Below are positions 12,291 to 23,486 of a DNA stretch of 64,000 nt, in pieces (the first letter of the stretch is position 1; the number at the start of each line of letters is the position of its first letter). The notes below the pieces were generated by a model. That model saw only the letters and a list, made by a program, of their open reading frames with translations, was not told where the DNA came from and made no database searches. A program made the position numbers and the translations under genes. This DNA comes from Membranipora membranacea (Eukaryota; Bryozoa; Gymnolaemata; Cheilostomatida; Membraniporidae), in the NCBI GenBank assembly GCA_914767715.1, contig OU612067.1, positions 31,780,162-31,844,161 on the forward strand. Direction: 5' to 3'.

Positions 12291-13301
12291 AAAAGGGCAG
12301 TTGCCACTCATTCTTATTCATTCACGACGCAATGTTAAATTGATAAACTATTTTCGTTTGGTATGATGTGTTGCAGTCACAATAAAATCAGTCAGCAGTC
12401 GATAGTTATATTTTGCTTTTTCTTAACACCGAGCAACTATATCCGAATATGTATTGTTGAACTGTTGTTTTCTTAAATTTGGTTTCACAAATTTCTAGTC
12501 AATTTACCAATTTTCTAATTTCTTACTGATTTTTAAGACGCTTTCTCTCAGTTGTATAAAAAGATATAAACTTGCACAGGTTATGATATGAAAATTTGTT
12601 CATCTCAATCTCAATATAAGAAGTGGACATATATAATAATAGGTTTTCAATTTTTAATGAAAGCTAAGTTCAGTAAATAAATGAAAGAAAGGCTCCCCTG
12701 AGACGACAGGAAATGAAGAGAGCTGAGGCACTTGTATCTTTCACTTCAGAGACGTCACAAAAAATGAGAGTCCACAACACATCGATGACATGATTGACGA
12801 TATTATAATCCATCATATAACTCAAGAATCAATCAAAGAAAAGGCATTTGTATAGTTACAACTTAAAACTACCATGCTTAAAATCTTATCTGAAATCAAA
12901 CTGAAAACCCATCTTAGTCTATGATTGAAAATGCTGATTTTGTTGGCATATCCAATCAAGGTCATGCAACTCCTTGCTGTAACCAGGGAGTTGCGCGCGC
13001 ATGGGGAGTATCTAAATTCACCAACCAGCGTTAAATACCATGAATCATATGGAATAATTTTTCCATAACTTAATCCCACAAAATATAACATGCAGTTACA
13101 TACCTTATCTGCTGCTATCAATGAACCACAGCTGAGGTAATCATTAGATATTTTTACAATTGTACATCAGGATGCTTAATCGAAGTGTTTGAGGCCACCA
13201 CTGGACCAGTCAATATTGTGCTTTGTGGATTTCTCTAAGAGCCTCCAATGAAGTGAGGCCTCTGACCTCCTGTTTCAGGACAGATTATAGGGCTAAGATC
13301 G
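12291..13301. other. 3' flank of gene 3
   Basis: This is the 3' UTR and spacer up to the minisatellite. It is duplicated downstream of gene 4 (21511-22470) and gene 5 (25804-26815). No coding region is convincing. Confidence 0.5.
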
Positions 13302-13762
13302 GTGATCACTGTCTGACAGACATGTGATTGATTACAGTAGAGCAGGTGATCACTGTCTGACAGACATGTGATTGATTAGGGTAGAGCAGTGATCACTGTC
13401 TGACAGACATGTGATTGATTAGGGTAGAGATTACTGTCTGACAGACATGTGATTGATTACAGTAGAGCAGGTGATCACTGTCTGACAGACATGTGATTGA
13501 ATAGGGTAGAGCAGTGATCACTGTCTGACAGACATGTGATTGATTAGGGTAGAGCAGTGATCACTGTCTGACAGACATGTGATTGATTAGGGTAGAGATC
13601 ACTGTCTGACAGACATGTGATTGAATAGGGTAGAGCAGTGATCACTGTCTGACAGACATGTGATTGATTAGGGTAGAGATCACTGTCTGACAGACATGTG
13701 ATTGATTAGGGTAGAGCAGTGATCTCTGTCTGACTGACATGTGATTGATTAGGGTGGAGCAG
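13302..13762 (+). repeat. Minisatellite, about 39-45 bp unit, about 11-12 copies
   Basis: The tandem unit contains GATCACTGTCTGACAGACAT followed by GTGATTGATTAGGGTAGAG and an optional CAGT. Units vary in length by a few bases. Within each unit CTGTCTGACAG is a short inverted repeat. The same array, with about 8 units, is at 26816-27143. It is absent after gene 4, where a deletion removed it. Confidence 0.9.
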
Positions 13763-15318
13763 TTAAACGTTATCCCATGTATACCGTCATAAAAGGAACT
13801 CAATCAACAAAATTATGAATAATTTATTTACATGAATATGTAAAGGTAATATTAAACTACCAAAAAAAGATTGGTGTTTTCCTAGATACATTAAAACACA
13901 GGGATAAATATTAGCCTTACCTTTAGATTGACAGCATGGGCTCTCTATCTAATAAATTAGAATCATAATGACTTGATGATATCCATAATTCACTCATTTA
14001 TACATGAGCAGACATTTAATACAGCAGGTGAGGTATTTTAAGCAGTAAATATGGGTTTCTAACATCAATAAACTCACCAACAAATTCACCAATGTCCATT
14101 TTAATGCCGCCTTGTGATGATGGTGATCAATCCTCGCTTTTTGGTGCTGATGCCGCTTTTCCTGCCAGTGAATTTCTGGCGACCCTCTTGGATCAAGTTG
14201 CCCTCTTATGCCGTTTTCAACATCAAATTATCCAACTATAATTGCTTGCATACCATAGTTCTCCAGTATACATATTGTCATTCTTATAGGAATCATAAAT
14301 GCCAGGAACAATTTACCACTTTATTACTACAAGGTTTAGCAGAGCATTGATTAACAACATGATTTTGATGAAGACAATCATTTTAGTGATGAAAATTATT
14401 GTCAATAAAATATTTAAAAAAATGATTAAGAGCTTTAGTATAAAAGAGGTCAATGCATGTCACAGCACAAAGATTTTTATTCTGATATACACCAATTCTC
14501 TTTGAAAAAGCTATTGTGTTTGAAGTCTCGTGTTCGGTGCTCTGCCTCTTCCTTACCTCTCCCTATCTCTGAAAACAGCTGTGTCAGTATGAGCTAAAAC
14601 CGGCATTGGTCAATGTGTTATATATTTATGTTTCAGATTCATTGAACTAATTTAAACAGGTCATTATTATCAGTTTCTGTCATTCATGCACAGTGTGCCT
14701 GTGCTAAACTTATTGCCCTTCAGGAGAGAAAATACTTATAGTAAACTTTAAAAATCAAATAATTATAGGATTACTCATGATAAATTAGGTTTCAAACAAA
14801 ACTCTTCACTGTCTTTTCCCTCTTGATAAACCCTCATCTATAATGTCATTATAATTCTAGCTCGGAGCTTTTGAGTTTGATACATGGAATATACTCCCAC
14901 CCTCTCTTCTTTATAAATTTCAGTCAACTTGATAGATTTACAATTATTGAACATTCATTGATATGAATTAACGGATCAGTGATAAAATACACAGTATGGT
15001 TAATTGTGGAGAAATTATATCAGTTTATAACTTTGTGTCAGTAATTAGATCTAGCTAAAATCATAGCAGCTGTAACATTACGCAATGACTGACACACCAA
15101 TATCAAACATCCAAAACTCAGGCAAGCCACTGAAAAAAAGTTATGCTGGTCTGCTGTAGAATTACCTGGCCAACCAAGTATGAGAAAATTTCTCCAGCAA
15201 CCATACATAATATGCGATATACCTAAAAAAAATTGCAAATAATCACAAACTTGTAAATATCCTAAATATTTGAATATTGACTGGTTTCTATTTTTTTGTG
15301 TTAATGTTATGCAAATTA
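13763..15318. other. Spacer duplicated at 27.1-29.0 kb
   Basis: This is noncoding spacer, nearly colinear with 27144-28993. Its right part resembles the upstream region of the repeat-peptide genes, including the octamer ATGCAAAT at 15309-15316, as if a gene body had been lost. No coding region is supported. Confidence 0.5.
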
Positions 15319-15321
15319 CAG

Positions 15322-17040
15322 TAGGCCAGAAGCAGCCTAGCTGTAAATGCTCTATAAAGAAATGGCATGGACAATTTTTGATGGCAGGAAACTGATCGCA
15401 TATTATACTTCATTGAAGTTTCTTCTGTAAAATTCACCGGGTGTACCCAGTTGTAGTGGTCATATTTAGATATTAAAAGGTGTTTTGTTTTTGCATTATA
15501 TGTGTGGGGACATAACTCCTATTCTGTGTAATATTACTAATCTAATCTTCAGGGAATTCCAGGTTGAAACTGCATTGTGGGGATTTTGTTGACTTGCCAA
15601 TTCATTTACCAAGTAAACTTGCAGAAGTCTGCTCGTGTTAGGTCAGGACAAATTTAAAATTTTCAATAAGTATAATGTCAGATCTTTATGAGGTTAGTAT
15701 GATACTGTCTTGCGGCAGCATATCCGCAATATTTCTCAAAATTGCATATATTAAGTGAAATATTAAGAATTCAATAAAAGGTGTTACTAGGGTCGAACAA
15801 CGTGCTGAATCCAATATTAAGGGTGTACCCAGTTGTAGCGATCATGTCAGCGGCAGCATATCCTCATTTCCTCTAAAAATTGCTTTTAATGAGTGAAATA
15901 TTAAGAGTTTAAATAAAAGGTGTTTCAAGGGTATAATAACGTACTGAATATAAAGAAATAAGGGTGTAACCTAGAACAAGTTTGATCCAATTGCCTGTAT
16001 GCCTTTTGCTCCCGATCCACTGGTCACGCCGCGGCGTGACCAGTGGATCGGGAGCATCTCGGAATGCAGGCAAATGGACCAAACTTGGTCTATTGTACCC
16101 AGTCGTAGCAATCATGTCAGTTGAAGATAAGGTTAGTTAAGTGAAATGTTATGTGATTAATATGGTCAGCAGGAAACACGACTATATGTATGATTTTAAC
16201 AAGATATTCTATCACATCATTTTAAAAGGTGGTCAGCGACAGCACTACATCTCAATGAGAACAAGACAAAAAGCAGCCTAGACGTGAGACAAATTTGATG
16301 TAGGAAAAAAGTGTGTACCCAGCACTACTGCATATCCCAAATATTCACACTATTGATATGTGATGCAGTTGACACAAGTCAAGACTATAGTCCTGGGTTC
16401 TACATTGTTTCATCATTGCGTGAGTTGGTTGGTGAGAGACAGCGCTACCGCATATCCTCATATATTGTCATTAGCATGATAGGAAAGTATGCGAAGCTGG
16501 CATATCTAAGTTTTTCAGACTCTGACAGTTGGGTTTCTTTGCTGAATAGTGAGGCACTCATTGAACTCTTTGGTCATGTGTTATGCAAAAGATATCCAGC
16601 CGAAAAATGACATAAGAGGCAATTGAAACATCAAAAATGTTGTTGGTAATTGGTAATTGCCCCAATATCATACTAGTCCCATAAGAAGTTTGACATAATT
16701 CAATTGAAATTTTTCAATTTATGCTGGTCTGATACGAGCAGACTTCTCTACAAGTTTATTTCATGAATTAATTGCCATGTCAACAAATCCCACAATGCAA
16801 TTTCAACCTGGAATTCCCTGATGATTAGATTTGTTAGAATACACAGAATAGGAGTTATTTCCCCACGCATATAATGCAAAAAACAAAACACCTTTTAATC
16901 TCTAAATATGACCACTACAACTGGATACACCCAGTGAATTTTACAGAACATACACCAATGAAGAATAAAACGTGATGAGTATCCTGCCATCAAATATTGT
17001 CCGTGCCATAACAACTTATGCTATAGCTGCTTCTGGCCTA
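15322..17040. mobile_element. Non-autonomous foldback DNA transposon, 1719 bp
   Basis: The element starts TAGGCCAGAAGCAG and ends with its reverse complement. The inverted repeats extend about 300-340 bp inward on each side with mismatches. It is flanked by a 3-bp duplication CAG (15319-15321 and 17041-17043). The duplicated spacer has the empty site at about 28992 (ATTACAGCCAGC), which defines the ends exactly. The interior holds repeats of a GTGTACCCAGTTGTAG motif and a GC-rich hairpin. No transposase is encoded. The superfamily is not assigned. Confidence 0.88.
16009..16055. repeat. Perfect GC-rich palindrome inside the foldback element
   Basis: GCTCCCGATCCACTGGTCAC and its reverse complement meet at CGCCGCGGCG. 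Weaker outer arms extend the hairpin to about 15965-16100. This is itself probably a small foldback element nested in the larger one. Confidence 0.85.
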
Positions 17041-18523
17041 CAGCCAGCAATCATTTCTAAAAACATGATATTAACACGACTCTGCTGTTAATCATGTTGT
17101 TAGTGTTAAATGTATCTCTAACCCCAATCTATCATGGAGAATCTCTTGCCCTTATCTGTTATAGAGAATCGTGAAAATAGACCTAGATTAGGTAGAGTCA
17201 TATACCCATTATTCATTCATTATTTGAATGACATTGAGTTATATTTTCATTGTTTAAACTAAACAGTTAATTACCAAAAAATGTTAGTGCGCCATGAGAA
17301 GAAAAATGTGTATAATTATAGGGTTAATTTTTAATTTGGTTTCAAATGAGTCTCTTCACATTTTTCCCTATTTAGGATAAACCATACACCCTCATCTATC
17401 GACACCAAAACTACGCCCAAGGGCTAGTCTGTAAATTAGGTCTTGACTTGACCCCCTATCCGCTGACTACATTGACCAGAACCCACTACCACTTTTCACT
17501 CCATGAAAGCTGGAATGTTATGTACCTATTATTTTGCGCTTTGATCCAATAAAAATTATAAATGTTTTCCAACCCCAGTCACTTCTTAGCGTGACATGAG
17601 CAGTATTCAAAATATGAAATCAAAATTTCTAAAACACGCGAATTACTGAGGCATATATGGTGGTGAGATCTGACAACATTTGTAACAGCAGTTTCAATAA
17701 TGTACCTTGTCACGGCTTAACTTTCCTTGGATTTCCCTTTCATGGCAGATCATGAGAGTGGAAAGTGGCTTGCAGAGTGCATTCAATGATATGTTTATTA
17801 AAACACAGTTCTTACTTGTTGGATCGTATCGGATTCCCAATCAAAATAAAATGAAGATGTCAATGGAATAAGCACTATTAATTTACTTCTTGGACACAAG
17901 GGCTGCATCTCATTGGTAACCATATCCTGTGTAAGCAATGGCTTTGGACCAAGGAAATATTCCTTTGGTTTATTCCAGCTTCAGAATGATCACTTGTATG
18001 CCAATTGTAGCAGGATGAAGACACCCAGGCGTGCTGTGTCACCCTTTCCATTCCATGACAGGTGACTTACTCTGTTTTAGCCCTTTAAATTCCTTGAGCT
18101 TCAAAAGTCTTGCCCTTTTTTATTGACAAACACACTGGAGTATCTGGTTTTGAAAAAAAAGTGATACTTTTTTTGAGCCTATAGGGATAAAGTTGGAGAG
18201 TGATCCCCCTTGGTCTTGAGCTATATTAACAGAAATCAGATTTTTCTCACGCAAGAAATTGTGTTATATTCTTTTACGGCTCATTTTACTGAAATCGGAT
18301 GGCATCATAAGGCCAGCTTTGTTATTCTCTCCAGGCAAATGAAGCGATTAGTGCAATGGTTTGCTGATATATGATAGACCTTGATAGAATTTATCCACCA
18401 TTGAGGTATGTCTACCCACACCCAACAAACAACAAACGCTAAACATCAAACACCAAACTCCAAACTCCAAACTCCAAACATCATTATTATTGTATGATAT
18501 TATTCTATAAGCTGTTCTGCCCA
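17041..18523. other. Spacer before gene 4 unit, with relic upstream sequence
   Basis: The left part (about 17041-17220) matches the gene 1 upstream region (compare 265-450). The remainder is duplicated at 29.0-30.5 kb. A stretch at about 17749-17870 is almost unchanged in the duplicate and follows a possible splice acceptor. (AAACTCC)n-like repeats are at 18440-18480. Confidence 0.45.
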
Positions 18524-19125
18524 GTTATATCTGACCTCAGAGGTTTGTGCTTTCTTACACTCTGTGTAAATGTAACGAGGTAACAGAACGGCAAAGACTA
18601 ATAAATGTGTGTAAACCCTAAAGTTACTTAATGTTTGCAAACAGTAAATAAAATCATACACAATAAAAATACGAAAATTATACCAAAAATAAATGACTTT
18701 GGTTACCTGTTTCCAAAAACATGATTGATGGCGAGATTTGGTTGGTTTCTATTGTACCCTTGTCCATGTTATACAAATTTCAGCCAACCCCCAGCAATTG
18801 TTTCTTTTGTGATAAAACATAAATAAATCTGACTGAGCTGGTTTGAAGTTTTTTTATTTGGATCATCGACACATTTTGAGCTGCCAGCTTTGTTATTAGC
18901 TTTTGCCAGTGATTGTTTTTCGTGATTGATTTTAAATGTCTTTTCCTGATTACATTTTTTAGTTATTTTTATCAATAGTTCAATCACTTGAAACCAACTA
19001 ATAAACCTTATTATAATTATAATTATTATTTAAATTCTGCCTTGATCCATTTTCAAACCAATTATCATACCATTGCAGGGGCGAATCTTCAAACAACCTA
19101 TTATTTCTTCTTCAAATGAAGGGCA

Positions 19126-19133
19126 TATATAAG
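19126..19133 (+). promoter_or_regulatory. TATA box of repeat-peptide gene 4
   Basis: TATATAAG lies 65 bp before the ATG at 19191. Confidence 0.72.
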
Positions 19134-19190
19134 CACAGGATACACCACCTGCATTCATAAATCAAGTTTTCTTCACCAACAATTGGTATC

Positions 19191-21510
19191 ATGTTGCTGA
19201 TCAATACTCTGTTCGTTTTTATTACTGTCCAAGGCACCAGCCATGGCAGAATGATAGTAGACCTAACAGTAGAGATAGGGGACATCAGTGGTTTTGAAAA
19301 GGACCCATCATTTCCTGAAGAAAGAGCAGGACCTGAAGAAAGAGGGCAAGCAGGAGCACCTTGTCAACGTAGTTCTGATAAAAGAGGGCAATCAGGAGCA
19401 CCTGGTAAACTTGGTTCTGATAAAAGAGGAGCACCTGGACCACCTGGCTTTGATGAAAGAGGTGCACCTGGACAACCTGGCTTTGATAAAAGAGGAATAG
19501 TAGAAATTCAACCTGCAAAAAGAGGGCAACGTGGTGGTCAACCACTTGGAGCACCTGCAACATGGGGAAAATCTGGTCAACCTGCAAATTTTGATAGGAG
19601 AGGGGCACCTGGACTGGATGATCAGATGAAAAATGACATAATGAATTATTTTGGTAAGGCTTTATTCACATCGATATAAATAGTGGTTTTATAGTATTAG
19701 CCTAGACTAATAATTGTTGAATCTCAAATTATTCAGTTTCAAGGCAGCCTTAGAAAGAGATATTTTCTGCTCTTAAAGTCTACGGAAGGACCACAGCAAT
19801 ATATAGTCTGGCAGCTAGTTCTGCAGTAATTATGCAATATTTTATCATTTAGAAGATTCAGAGCACTTCTGGGTAAAAATTATGTGTAGTGTTAGGGATT
19901 GTCCTCCCTTCTCATCTAAGAGCTATGAGGTATTTATGCGCCCTAGTGCTGTGCCAACCTAATAAGCTAATAATTCTATCTACTTGAGACAACTGTAAAA
20001 ATTATTAAATGAGGTTATCTACTGTTATAAAATGTCTCCAGACAATGGAACTATATTTTATAACTTATAACTTATCTGGGAAAGAATGGCAAATGTAAAT
20101 GTATTTTTAAGTGTAAGCTTATTATGTTGGCACAGCACTAGCCCTACCCACAAGAACTCTGGATTTTCTAAATGTGAAAATATTGCATAATTACTGCAGA
20201 ACTAGCTGCCAGACTATTTATTGCTGTGGTCCTTCCGAAGTCTTTAAAGGGATTCAGAGATATTGGAACATCCTTTCTTCTACTGAACAATAACGGGCAG
20301 CAATAGCATAACGATGGGCAATTAACTAATGATATCCATAAAAACATATTCCATTGAATATGTATCTAAGTATCTTGTATGCTACATGATGCTGAGAAAA
20401 TATTTAGGTCAGAATGAGCGCAGTGTAATAAATGAGCAGTTTTGATGTTGTGCATAACATATACTTTAGTCAACAGCCACTGCTGCGGAGCATGTAACTT
20501 TGTGTTATGCGGGATGATTGAGTATCACTCTAAACGATATCATAGATAAACTCTTACTTCCTTTTCCTTTTCTATTGCACATGACCAAAGGGTGTACTCA
20601 GGACCCTGAAAATATTCTGACTGAAATTGTGGCATTTTCCATCTATTTCAAGCTCTTATTTTGTCTTAAGACAATACAAGAAGTAGGTTTGAAATAATTT
20701 CGAGGTATTAGTTTATTACAATCAGGATCTTTCAACAAGTTTGCATAATATATAACGTGTTCAATGTCCTGCAAATGAAGTGGTATTTCCTCAGTTGAAA
20801 CCTTTGTTTATTTTTAATTCATATGACATGATTGAAGCTGATGTTAGGTGGTCTGCTGGTATAAAATTGCATTAGTTGTACTCTAATATTATTTAAATTA
20901 ATTATTTTAAACCTTTTTTCTCATAGAAAAATTCCTATCTCAGCACACAACTGGACAACCCATTCCGAAGGGAAAAACAACACATGATGAGGTAGCTCCA
21001 CAAACAAAGGAACCAGTTTTCAAGCTAGCAGCTGACGCCAAGGATCAAGGTGAGTGTGAAGTTGAAGCGCACTTCAGAATATCTCACATATATTATAAAT
21101 TTCTAATTGACATCCTTGTTATTCAGATTATTTTATGATTTATTGGTGAGGGTATGGTGATAGTATAGGATTTTGCATAGAGAGCCCGATTTGAGAATAG
21201 TACTTGTTGACCCATATTAAAACGTCTGATATTTAGCTTCTCTCCAGTTAGACACGAATACCGCCAGTATCAAGTATTTTAGCGGTTGCAAGGTCTAGGC
21301 TATGTAGTTACTATTCATATTATTGATACCACTTATACCTATTAGCTAGGGTGCTGCTATCTTATGCGGCTTATATTTATATATAAATATATATATATAT
21401 AAATATATATATATATGTTCGAACATATATTTCTATTATCAGGTAATAACACAAAGGATGAACTGATTGCAAGACTAACTGAGATGTTAATGATAAAGAC
21501 GAAGCCGTAG
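19191..21510 (+). CDS. Secreted repeat-peptide precursor, gene 4 (3 exons, 217 aa)
   Basis: Exons are 19191-19653, 20927-21049 and 21443-21510, phase 1 throughout. The 217-residue product is a hybrid in layout. Its first 100 residues resemble gene 1 (the same signal peptide, GFEKDPSF, and DKRGAPG units), while the end of exon 1 (DRRGAPGLDDQM to NYFG) and exons 2 and 3 match gene 3. One GAPGQ motif reads GAPCQ, putting a lone cysteine in the mature region; gene 5 keeps glycine. Intron 1 carries a TTAA transposon that gene 3 lacks. Compared with gene 5 I count five amino-acid changes and two silent changes over the whole coding sequence. Confidence 0.8.
19777..20243. mobile_element. TTAA-target MITE in intron 1 of gene 4
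   Basis: This 467 bp element has inverted ends (AGTCTACGGAAGGACC and, at the other end, the complement of AGACTTCGGAAGGACC) flanked by TTAA duplications at 19773-19776 and 20244-20247. Gene 3 has the empty site (CTCTTAAAGGG near 10890). TTAA targets are typical of piggyBac-type elements. There is no coding capacity. Confidence 0.85.
21411..21430. other. Palindrome before exon 3 acceptor (gene 4 copy)
   Basis: ATATATGTTCGAACATATAT is self-complementary and lies about 12 bp before the exon 3 acceptor, next to (TA)n runs that differ in length between genes 3, 4 and 5. Confidence 0.55.
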
Positions 21511-22825
21511 AAAAGGGCAGTTGCCACTCATTCTTATTCATTAAAGACGCAATGTAAAATTGATAAGCTATTTTCGTTTGGTATGAAGTGTTGCAGTCAT
21601 AATTAAATCAGTCAGCAGTCAATAGTTATAATTTGCTTTTTCTTAACACCGAGCAACTATATCCGAATATGTATTGTTGAACTGTTTTTTTCTTAAATTT
21701 GGTTTCACAAATTTCTAGTCAATTTACCAATTTTCTAATTTCACACTGACTTTTAAGATGCTTTCTCTCAGTTGAATAAAAAGATATAAACTTGCACAGG
21801 TTATGATATGAAAATATATTCATCTCAATCTCAATATAAGAAGTGGACATATATAATTATAGGTTTTCAATTTTTAATGAAAGCTAAGTTCAGTAAATAA
21901 ATGAAAGAAAGGCTCCCCTGAGACAACAGGAAATGAAGAAAACTGAGGCACTTGTATCTTTCACTTCAGATACGTCACAAAAAATTAGAGTCCACAACAC
22001 ATCGATGACATGATTGACGCTATTATAATCCATAATATAACTCAAGAATCAATGAAAGAAAAGGCATTTGTATAATTACAACTTAAAACTACCATGCTTA
22101 AAATCTTATCTGAAGTCAAACTGAAAACCTTAGTTAGTCTATGATTGAAAATGTTGATTTTGTTGGCATATCCAATCAAGGTAATGCACTCCTTGCTGTA
22201 ACCAGGGAGGTGCGCACGCATTGGGAGTATCTAAATTGACCAATCAGCGTTAAATACCATAAATCATATGGAATAATTTTTCCATAACTTAATCAAACAA
22301 AGTATAATATGCAGTTACTTACCTTATCTGCTGCTATCTATGAACCACAGCTGAGGTAATCATTAGATATTTTACAATTATGTACATCAGGATGCTTCAT
22401 CGAAGTGTTTGAGGCCACCACTGGACCAGTCAATATTGTGCTTTGTGGATTTCTCTAAGAGCCTCCAATGAAACCTCTTTCTTTGAGCCTATAGGGATAA
22501 AGTTGGAGAGTGATCCCCCTTGGTCTTGAGCTATATTAACACAAATCAGATTTTTCTCACGCAAGAAATTGTGGTATATTTTTTTACGGCTCATTTTCAG
22601 AAATCCGATGGGATCATAAGGCCAGCTTTGTTATTCTCTCCAGGCAAATGAAGCGATTAGTGCAATGGTTTGCTGATATATGATAGACCTTGATAGAATT
22701 TATCCAGCATTGAGGTATGTCTACCCACACCCAACAAACAACAAACGCTAAACATCAAACACCAATAACCAAACTCCAAACATCATTATTATTGTATGAT
22801 ATTATTCTATAAGCTGTCCTGCCCA
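21511..22825. other. Spacer after gene 4 with internal deletion
   Basis: It follows the gene 3 and gene 5 spacers up to about 22471, then jumps to sequence that lies just before the next unit (GAGCCTATAGGGATAAAG). This removes the minisatellite and several kilobases. No gene was seen. Confidence 0.55.
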
Positions 22826-23421
22826 GTTATATCTGACCTCAGAGGTTTGTGCTTCCTTACACTCTGTGTAAATGTTACGAGGTAACAGAACGGCAAAGAC
22901 TAATAAATGTGTGTAAACCCTAAAGTTGCTTAATGTTTGCAAACTGAAAATAAAATCATTCCAAATAAAAATACGAAAATTATACCAAAAATAAATGACT
23001 TTGGTTACCTGTTTCCAAAAACATGATTGATGGCGAGATTTGGTTGGTTTCTATTGTACCCTTGTCCATGTTATACAAATTTCAGCCAACCCCCAGCAAT
23101 TGTTTCTTTTGTGATAAAACATAAATAAATCTGACTGAGTTGGTTTGAAGTTTTTTTATTTGGATCATCGACACATTTTGAGCTGCCAGCTTTGTTATTA
23201 GCTTTTGCCAGTGATTGTTTTCCGTGATTGATTTTAAATGTCTTTTCCTGATTACATTTTTTAGTTATTTTTATCAATAGTTCAATCACTTGAAACCAAC
23301 TAATAAACCTTATTATAATTATTATTTAAATTCTGCCTTGATCCATGTTCAAACCAATTATCATACCATTGCAGGGGCGAATCTTCAAACAACCTATTAT
23401 TTCTTCTTCAAATGAAGGGCA

Positions 23422-23429
23422 TATATAAG
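23422..23429 (+). promoter_or_regulatory. TATA box of repeat-peptide gene 5
   Basis: TATATAAG lies 65 bp before the ATG at 23487. Confidence 0.72.
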
Positions 23430-23486
23430 CACAGGATACACCACCTGCATTCATAAATCAATTTTATTTCACCAACAATTGGTATC

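Larger units (their letters stand above)
18524..22825 (+). repeat. Tandem 4.3 kb gene unit, copy A (gene 4)
   Basis: This unit begins GTTATATCTGACCTCAGAGG and repeats immediately at 22826 with very few differences. The same start occurs at 1 and 30478. The downstream spacer is shortened: after about 22471 the minisatellite and most of the spacer found after genes 3 and 5 are missing. Confidence 0.85.

Noticed and set aside
13302-13762. CRISPR-like array
   Set aside because: The units are head-to-tail with no unique spacers, lie in intron-bearing animal DNA, and no cas gene is present.
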